In this document: one piece after another, positions 59,022-64,000 of the stretch
How the letters are laid out: each line of letters starts with the position of its first letter
Numbering within the stretch: position 1 is the stretch's first letter
The notes under the pieces: model-generated
Seen by the model: only the letters and a program-made list of their open reading frames with translations
Databases searched by the model: none
What the model was told of the DNA's origin: nothing
Source: Catenibacillus sp964565805
GTDB lineage: Bacteria; Bacillota; Clostridia; Lachnospirales; Lachnospiraceae
Assembly: GCA_964565805.1 (NCBI GenBank)
Contig: CAZMGH010000005.1
Location: 28,831-92,830 of the forward strand
DNA: 64,000 nt
Reading direction: 5' to 3'
Program-made: the position numbers and the translations under genes

Positions 59022-60008
59022 ATGAGCGAAGCAAAAGCAAAAACATTTGATTTGAAAGAATGGATGAGGCATCATGTAACAGACCTAGCGGCTTACGGCG
59101 GATTGATTCTTTGCGTTATCATCTTCTCCGTACTGCCTCCCATGTTTGGCGAAAATCTGTGGTCTGCCGAAAAACTGTCCACGTTGATGTCCAACGTTAT
59201 TGTTACAGCGCTGATGTCTGTTGGCGCGGTATTCGTATATGCTATGGGACATATGGATATTAGTATTGGCGGACAGGTTCGTATTTACGCGACCTTAATG
59301 GTGCTTCTGGGGAATATGACCGGATCGCTGCTGTGGGGCATTCTGCTTTCACTGATAATTGCGATAGTCATTGCTTTGATCAACGGCGCAACTGGTGAGC
59401 TTCTTCACATTTTTCCGGTGATTCCGTCCCTGGTATTTATGATGGTGCTTAACGGTGTTAGCAGTATTATTTACAACAACTTGGGTTCCAGAAACATTGT
59501 TTTGAAAAGTATTGACTACTCGTTGTTTAAAAATCCGCTGGTCATGGTCGTTGTCCTGGCGGTAGAAGTGATCATTATTTCTTATTTGTTTAAGTTTACA
59601 AAGTTTGGTAAAAATGCCAAGGCGATCGGAGCTAATGAGCTGGCAGCAAAGCAGAGCGGTATTAATCTTTTAAAATATAAGATGATCAGCTACGTGATCA
59701 TGGGATGCTGCGTTACCGTAGCTTCTATTTTCCAGATGGGCTACACAGGTTCCGCGTCAGACTCCACAGGTACAGGCTTTGAGATGGACGTTATGGTTGC
59801 CCTGATCTTAGGCGGGATGCCTTTGTCTGGAGGCATGAGATCCAAAGTGTCCTGCGCTATCGTAGGCGCCTTTACATTTGCGATACTGGATGTAGGCCTT
59901 CCTCTGGTAGGCATTACAGCGAATACAACTTTTATCATCAAAGCAATATTGTTTATTGTGATCGTCCTGATCACCTGCCGTAAAAAAGGCGGAGTTCTTC
60001 CGAGATGA
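59022..60008 (+). CDS. Sugar ABC transporter permease 1
   Basis: A 328-residue permease of the RbsC/XylH-type branched-chain and sugar permease family with about nine membrane segments. Visible: VGAVFVYAMGHMDISIGGQVRIYATL near residue 70, the cytoplasmic loop FGKNAKAIGANELAAKQSGINLLKYK, and a late segment LILGGMPLSGGMRSK. The start at 59022 is taken because AGAAGGAG lies 10 bases before it, while the ATG at 59013 is only one base away. It differs clearly from the second permease in the operon, so the two probably form a heterodimer. Confidence 0.9.
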   Translation: MSEAKAKTFDLKEWMRHHVTDLAAYGGLILCVIIFSVLPPMFGENLWSAEKLSTLMSNVIVTALMSVGAVFVYAMGHMDISIGGQVRIYATLMVLLGNMTGSLLWGILLSLIIAIVIALINGATGELLHIFPVIPSLVFMMVLNGVSSIIYNNLGSRNIVLKSIDYSLFKNPLVMVVVLAVEVIIISYLFKFTKFGKNAKAIGANELAAKQSGINLLKYKMISYVIMGCCVTVASIFQMGYTGSASDSTGTGFEMDVMVALILGGMPLSGGMRSKVSCAIVGAFTFAILDVGLPLVGITANTTFIIKAILFIVIVLITCRKKGGVLPR

Positions 60009-60030
60009 TCACCAAAGGAGGTACAGTTTT

Positions 60031-60960
60031 ATGAAATCTGGTATTATTAAAAAAGTTACAGCCATGACTTTAGCATCAACGATGACCCTGGCCGGTCTTA
60101 CGGCCTGCAGCAGTACGAGTTCAGGAACTGCAGACACGACAGCAACCGCTCAGAGCGACGATGCTTCCGGCAGCAGCGAGGCCACAGATAGCGGAAGTTC
60201 GGACAGTACAGAAGGCGGCACGATCATGTGGTTGTCAAATCTTTCATCCGGAGCTCAGTATGAGGCCGCTCTTGCCTATGGNNNNNNNNNNNNNNNNNNN
60301 NNNNNNNNNNNNNNNNNNNNNNNNNNNNNNNNNNNNNNNNNNNNNNNNNNNNNNNNNNNNNNNNNNNNNNNNNNNNNNNNNGCGATTGAGGAATACAATC
60401 AGACGGCTGACGAGCCCATCGAAATCGTTGGCGATATGCAGATCCTGGAGTTCTCACCATTAGAAGAGTCCTGGTTCCTTGAAGATGGGAACAGCGATCT
60501 GGATGCTATTGTAGCAATCTGCGCCGGTACAAGTTTTGTATATCCGACGATGAAATCAGCTCAGGCCAACGGCACATGCTCTGCGGATACAAAGCTGGTA
60601 ACCTCCGGATTCGATTCTGAAGAGTCGATTATGGATGATATTGGAGATGAGGGTTCCATTGCCTATTTAAGTATTTCACCGGTAGAGGATATTGGATATG
60701 CGATAGCTCTTGTGGCAAAGGCTGTGAAAGGTGAGATGTATTCGGACTATACAGCAAACGAACGTATTGATTCCATTCAGTTTACAATTGACAGTACAGA
60801 AGATATTAATGTAGTAAGAGAAAGTTCTCTGCTGTGTACGATGAATATAGATAATGCTCTGATCACTCCTCAGGAATGGGTTGACGTGGCGTCCTATGCA
60901 GATCTTAAGGCATTGATCCAATCGGATCAGGCCAGTATGGATTCTCTGCTGAATCGGTAA
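60031..60960 (+). CDS. Sugar-binding lipoprotein, interrupted by an assembly gap
   Basis: Substrate-binding protein for the ABC transporter. The first 26 residues are a lipoprotein signal, MTLASTMTLAGLTAC, with a lipobox Cys at 26; a Ser/Thr/Asp-rich linker follows. Bases 60282-60381 are exactly 100 Ns, the usual marker for a gap of unknown size. The frame happens to stay open across it. Downstream the sequence (YNQTADEPIEIVGDMQ, DLDAIVAICAG, VALVAKAVKGEMYSDY) suits a periplasmic-binding fold, type I. The visible part sums to about 276 residues; some sequence is therefore missing. GGAGGT precedes the ATG. Confidence 0.8.
   Translation: MKSGIIKKVTAMTLASTMTLAGLTACSSTSSGTADTTATAQSDDASGSSEATDSGSSDSTEGGTIMWLSNLSSGAQYEAALAYXXXXXXXXXXXXXXXXXXXXXXXXXXXXXXXXXXAIEEYNQTADEPIEIVGDMQILEFSPLEESWFLEDGNSDLDAIVAICAGTSFVYPTMKSAQANGTCSADTKLVTSGFDSEESIMDDIGDEGSIAYLSISPVEDIGYAIALVAKAVKGEMYSDYTANERIDSIQFTIDSTEDINVVRESSLLCTMNIDNALITPQEWVDVASYADLKALIQSDQASMDSLLNR
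60282..60381. other. Assembly gap (100 N)
   Basis: 100 undetermined bases inside the binding-protein gene. The true length is unknown and the flanks should not be assumed to be contiguous. Confidence 0.99.
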
Positions 60961-60974
60961 TTTGGAGGCGCTTT

Positions 60975-61976
60975 ATGAGTATAGGTAAAAATATTATTAA
61001 GCGTATCGCGGGAACGCTTATGCTTCCGGTGGCTATGTACATCGTCATGATGATCCTGTGCTATGCCAACGGCAAGACGTACTTTGGTACATGGGCCATG
61101 TGGAAGACACTTATTGTAGATATAGCTGTGGCTGTTACCTGCGCTATGGGCATTGGGCTCCAGTTTAAATGCGGACGTTTTGATTTTTCCGGCGGAGCGA
61201 TCATGCTCCTGTCGGTAATCCTTGCAGGTACGTGGGTAAAGAACTTTAACAATAATTCGATCGTATTTTTTGTTATGTGTCTTGTACTGTGTACAGCTTT
61301 CAGCGTACTGGTAGGCGTTCTGTATGTCTATGGACGGCTTCCCATCGTTATCGCAACGATCGGCATGGCAATGCTGTATGAAGCGCTGACGGCTTTGTTT
61401 AATAACGGCGCTGGCGTTAGTCTTGTAGCCATTATGAGCCTGAAGACTTTTTCCACATTTCCAGTGGTTTTAATCCCGCTGATCATCAGTATTGCCGTTT
61501 ACGCGTTTTACACCTATGGCACAACGACGGGAAAAAAGGCGGTTATTTTGGCAAATAATCAGCAGGCTGGCGTAAACATTGGTATTAATGAAAAGAGTAA
61601 TGTTATTATTTCCTACGTGTTCAGCGGCATTATCTTTGGTATGGCAACAGTCATTTATGCCAGCACGGATATGCGCTCCGCGTCATTTTCGTCTCTGTCA
61701 ACAGTAAGCGAGTTGTTTAGCAACATTCTCCCTGTATTTATCGGCTTAATGCTGGCAGGTTTTTGCGGAGATACTATTGGAACGATCATGGGTTCTATTA
61801 CCCTGTGCCTTATGTCCTACGGATTGAAGGCAGTCTTCAGCGCTGAGATGGGTACAGCTATTACAACAGTTATTACCGGTGTATTTATTCTTGTGATCAA
61901 TGTTGTATCTGCCCAGGGCAGCAGCTGGATCGCGGCGATCAAAGGGAAGCTGAGACATAAAACCGCTTCCGCGTAA
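60975..61976 (+). CDS. Sugar ABC transporter permease 2
   Basis: A 333-residue permease of the same family as the first one but with distinct sequence: about nine membrane segments, LQFKCGRFDFSGGAIMLLSVIL near residue 60, VLANNQQAGVNIGINEKSNVIISYVFSGI as the cytoplasmic loop, and a C-terminal ILVINVVSAQGSSWI. TTGGAGG precedes the ATG. Position after the binding-protein gene rather than next to permease 1 is unusual; most simple-sugar systems in this family have one permease gene. It suggests a heterodimeric channel. Confidence 0.9.
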   Translation: MSIGKNIIKRIAGTLMLPVAMYIVMMILCYANGKTYFGTWAMWKTLIVDIAVAVTCAMGIGLQFKCGRFDFSGGAIMLLSVILAGTWVKNFNNNSIVFFVMCLVLCTAFSVLVGVLYVYGRLPIVIATIGMAMLYEALTALFNNGAGVSLVAIMSLKTFSTFPVVLIPLIISIAVYAFYTYGTTTGKKAVILANNQQAGVNIGINEKSNVIISYVFSGIIFGMATVIYASTDMRSASFSSLSTVSELFSNILPVFIGLMLAGFCGDTIGTIMGSITLCLMSYGLKAVFSAEMGTAITTVITGVFILVINVVSAQGSSWIAAIKGKLRHKTASA

Positions 61977-61992
61977 CCATAAAAAGGAAAAA

Positions 61993-62019
61993 AGGGCCGG
62001 CTTTATAAAAGCCGGCCCT
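61993..62019 (+). other. Strong hairpin between permease 2 and GH3 genes
   Basis: AGGGCCGGCTTT (61993-62004) pairs with AAAGCCGGCCCT (62008-62019), 12 perfect pairs and a 3-base loop, no T-run. It may protect or partly end the transporter transcript. Confidence 0.6.
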
Positions 62020-62046
62020 GTCAGTAAAGAAAAGGATGTTGTGATT

Positions 62047-63744
62047 ATGGTAGATTTAAAATCTAAACCATTTTATCTGAGTGATGAACAGGTTAAATGG
62101 GTGGAAGACACACTGAGCGCGATGACAGAAGATGAGAAGGCAGAGCAGCTTTTCTGTCCGCTCTTATATACGAATGAACCTGAGGCATTAAAGGCCATTA
62201 TCCGGGAAAGCCAGTTTGGCGGGGTCATGTTCCGGTCTAATCCCGCAAAGGAAGTTCAGACGGCCATTAATACTCTTCAGGAAAATTCAAAGATTCCCAT
62301 GCTGATTTCCGCGAACCTGGAAGACGGAGGCAATGGCGTTGCCAGCGAGGGAACGTACATGGGCCGTCAGATGCTGATTTCCGCCACTAATGATACGGAA
62401 AAAGCTTACCAGCTTGGAAAAATCTGCGGCGTGGAAGGAGCGGCTGTCGGCGTCAACTGGGGATTTTCTCCGGTAATCGACCTGGATAAGAATTTCAGGA
62501 ATCCCATTACAAATGTAAGGACCTACGGAAGCGATTCGGATCATGTGCTGGCTATGGCCAGAGGCTATATTAAAGGGCTGACGGAAGATGGAAAAGTGAT
62601 CCCGACCATCAAACACTTCCCTGGAGACGGTATTGATGAGAGGGACCAGCATCTGGTTACATCGGTCAATTCCCTGTCTGTGGAGGAATGGGAAGAAAGT
62701 TACGGCAAGGTGTACAGAGGTCTTATTGAGGACGGCGCTATGACTGCCATGGTGGGCCATATTGCCATGCCGGCCATGGAAGAGTATTTTGATAAAAAGC
62801 CTTGTGAGAAAGTCATTCCGGCGACAAATTCTAAAAACATTATCACAGGGTATTTAAGAGGCGTTTTAGGCTTTAATGGCCTGATTTCTACCGATGCATC
62901 CCCTATGGTGGGACTTTTATCCAATACAAAGAGAGAAGATTCTGTGCCTCAGGCTATCGAATACGGCTGCGATATGCTCCTGTTTACCAAGGATCTGGAT
63001 GAAGACATCCAGTTTATGAAAGAGGGCATCAAAAAAGGCGTTTTAAGCCAGGAGCGTCTTAATGACGCCAACCGGAGGATCCTGGCCACAAAGGCGGCCA
63101 TGGGCCTTCCAAAACTTAAAGAAGAAGGCAGCCTTCTTAAAACAGAGAAAGGCCTTTCCGTTCTTTCGGATCAAAGGCATATCCAGTGGGCCAGAGAGTG
63201 CGCTGATATGGGCGTTACTTTAGTTAAGGATGTTCAGCACCTGCTTCCTTTAGATCCTGTAAAGCATAAAAAAGTCCTTTTACAGATCCTCGGAGATTTC
63301 GATTCTAATGACCGGGTATACGGTCAATTTGAAAATCTTCTTACAAAAGAAGGTTTTGAAGTGACTAAATATATTCCCGAAACCTTTGAAACCATCTTTT
63401 TGGATTCTAAAGTGGAAGATTTTAAAAAGAAATATGATCTTGTTATTTATATTGGCAATATTGAAAACGCCAGCAATAAAACCGTAGCCCGTATTAACTG
63501 GCATACGTTGTTTGGCGCGGGAAATAACCTGCCATGGTTCGTAAGAGAAGTGCCGACGTTGTTTATCAGCGTAGGAAACCCGTATCATCTTTTTGATGTT
63601 CCAATGGTCAAAACCTATATTAATGGCTACTGCAATTCTCCTTATGTGATTGAGGCTGTTGTTGAAAAAATCATGGGAGGGAGTGCATTTAAGGGTGTAA
63701 GCCCTATTGATCCGTTTTGCGGAAAATGGGATACACAACTGTAA
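62047..63744 (+). CDS. GH3 family glycosidase with NagZ-type catalytic motif
   Basis: A 565-residue glycoside hydrolase of family 3. In the N-terminal barrel, K189-H190 in IKHFPGDG and D200-Q-H202 in ERDQH form the Asp-His dyad used as general acid/base by NagZ-like beta-N-acetylhexosaminidases, and D283 in GLISTDAS is the nucleophile. A C-terminal domain (about 390-565) is present but shorter than in beta-glucosidases. No signal peptide is seen, so it acts in the cytoplasm, after uptake. ATG at 62047 is preceded by AAAGGA; a GTG at 62041 is closer. It probably degrades the imported glycoside; N-acetylhexosamine linkage is only inferred. Confidence 0.85.
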   Translation: MVDLKSKPFYLSDEQVKWVEDTLSAMTEDEKAEQLFCPLLYTNEPEALKAIIRESQFGGVMFRSNPAKEVQTAINTLQENSKIPMLISANLEDGGNGVASEGTYMGRQMLISATNDTEKAYQLGKICGVEGAAVGVNWGFSPVIDLDKNFRNPITNVRTYGSDSDHVLAMARGYIKGLTEDGKVIPTIKHFPGDGIDERDQHLVTSVNSLSVEEWEESYGKVYRGLIEDGAMTAMVGHIAMPAMEEYFDKKPCEKVIPATNSKNIITGYLRGVLGFNGLISTDASPMVGLLSNTKREDSVPQAIEYGCDMLLFTKDLDEDIQFMKEGIKKGVLSQERLNDANRRILATKAAMGLPKLKEEGSLLKTEKGLSVLSDQRHIQWARECADMGVTLVKDVQHLLPLDPVKHKKVLLQILGDFDSNDRVYGQFENLLTKEGFEVTKYIPETFETIFLDSKVEDFKKKYDLVIYIGNIENASNKTVARINWHTLFGAGNNLPWFVREVPTLFISVGNPYHLFDVPMVKTYINGYCNSPYVIEAVVEKIMGGSAFKGVSPIDPFCGKWDTQL

Positions 63745-63798
63745 AAAGGTTATAACAGGCTTTTGCCGGTCGGTTGTAATAGTGTTTAGTAAGAAGCA

Positions 63799-63832
63799 GA
63801 CAGACGCTCCGGAATTTCCCGGAGCGTCTGTC
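63799..63832 (+). terminator. Hairpin after the GH3 gene
   Basis: GACAGACGCTCCGG (63799-63812) pairs with CCGGAGCGTCTGTC (63819-63832), 14 perfect pairs. No T-run, but a likely end point for the operon. Confidence 0.65.
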
Positions 63833-63874
63833 ATATAGGTTCAAAAACTTTGAAAAGCTAAAGGAGGTTTTAGT

Positions 63875-64000
63875 GTGGAAATGCAGCAGGAGATTTCTTT
63901 GATCCTCGGAGATATGCCGATTTCCGTAGATACTTTATCCCAAGGCAATTATGAACACCGGCATTTATCAGTGGAGCTATTATTTGTATTGGACGGTGAA
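63875..64000 (+). CDS. AraC-type regulator, N-terminal part (cut by the window)
   Basis: The first 42 codons of a gene running off the window. GTG at 63875 lies 7 bases after AGGAGG; ATG at 63881 is an alternative. The visible part, ending GNYEHRHLSVELLFVLDGE, has the same pattern as the cupin of the AraC-GH39 protein (HWHKSLELLMVLKGE), so this is probably another cupin-type AraC regulator. It is separated from the GH3 gene by a hairpin. Confidence 0.6.
   Translation, partial: MEMQQEISLILGDMPISVDTLSQGNYEHRHLSVELLFVLDGE

Overview
The window looks like a chromosomal segment of a low-to-mid GC Gram-positive anaerobe of the class Clostridia, most likely family Lachnospiraceae. Evidence read from the sequence: a SCIFF peptide with its radical-SAM maturase, HemZ-type coproporphyrinogen oxidation, families typical of Lachnospiraceae (DUF6062, DUF5688, DUF5721), three T-box riboswitches, a CIRCE element, a Firmicute-type 6S RNA, strong AGGAGG ribosome binding sites, and TTG/GTG starts. 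I do not name a species. Bases 60282-60381 are 100 Ns, an assembly gap inside a gene.

Layout. 1-6.3 kb: a divergent ClpX, a zinc-ribbon protein, an M18 aminopeptidase, a phosphopantetheinyl transferase, endonuclease IV and a DUF6062 protein. 6.4-7.7 kb: a PLP enzyme of sulfur amino-acid metabolism. 7.7-12.4 kb: a corrinoid methyl-transfer module (PocR-AraC regulator, corrinoid protein, MetH-activation-like protein, RACo-type reductive activator) without a methyltransferase. 12.5-19.5 kb: ZIP transporter, a membrane-anchored unknown, purB, a DUF5721 protein, htpG under a CIRCE element, and a PHP phosphoesterase. 19.7-21.7 kb: the SCIFF RiPP locus with a long structured leader. 21.8-29.5 kb: recJ-apt-rel-MBL-hemZ-tcdA. 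29.8-35.8 kb: DUF5688, DUF1294, glyA, a GDPD phosphodiesterase, 6S RNA, a YihY membrane protein and a degenerate orphan ABC ATPase. 35.8-41 kb: T-box pheST, then queA. 41.5-48.6 kb: a complete T-box controlled trpEGDCFBA operon. 49-51.4 kb: a DUF1538 membrane protein with a double PII-like protein. 51.4-54.6 kb: T-box tyrS and an exported SurA-like protein. 54.7-64 kb: a carbohydrate locus with an AraC regulator fused to a GH39 glycosidase domain, an ABC sugar transporter with two different permeases, a GH3 glycosidase and the start of a second AraC-type regulator.

How the genes work together. Three amino-acid units (Phe, Trp, Tyr) are each controlled by uncharged tRNA through T-boxes; two of them place the -35 box over the stop codon of the preceding gene. 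The corrinoid module would keep a cobalt cofactor reduced for methyl transfer, with the methyltransferase presumably elsewhere. The sugar locus would sense, import and hydrolyse a glycoside. The best candidate for an undescribed system is the DUF1538-double-PII pair: a two-fold repeated membrane protein next to a two-fold repeated PII-like protein, resembling the AmtB-GlnK and SbtA-SbtB logic but with unknown substrate. Two families of short repeats lying directly behind terminator T-runs are the most curious non-coding signal.
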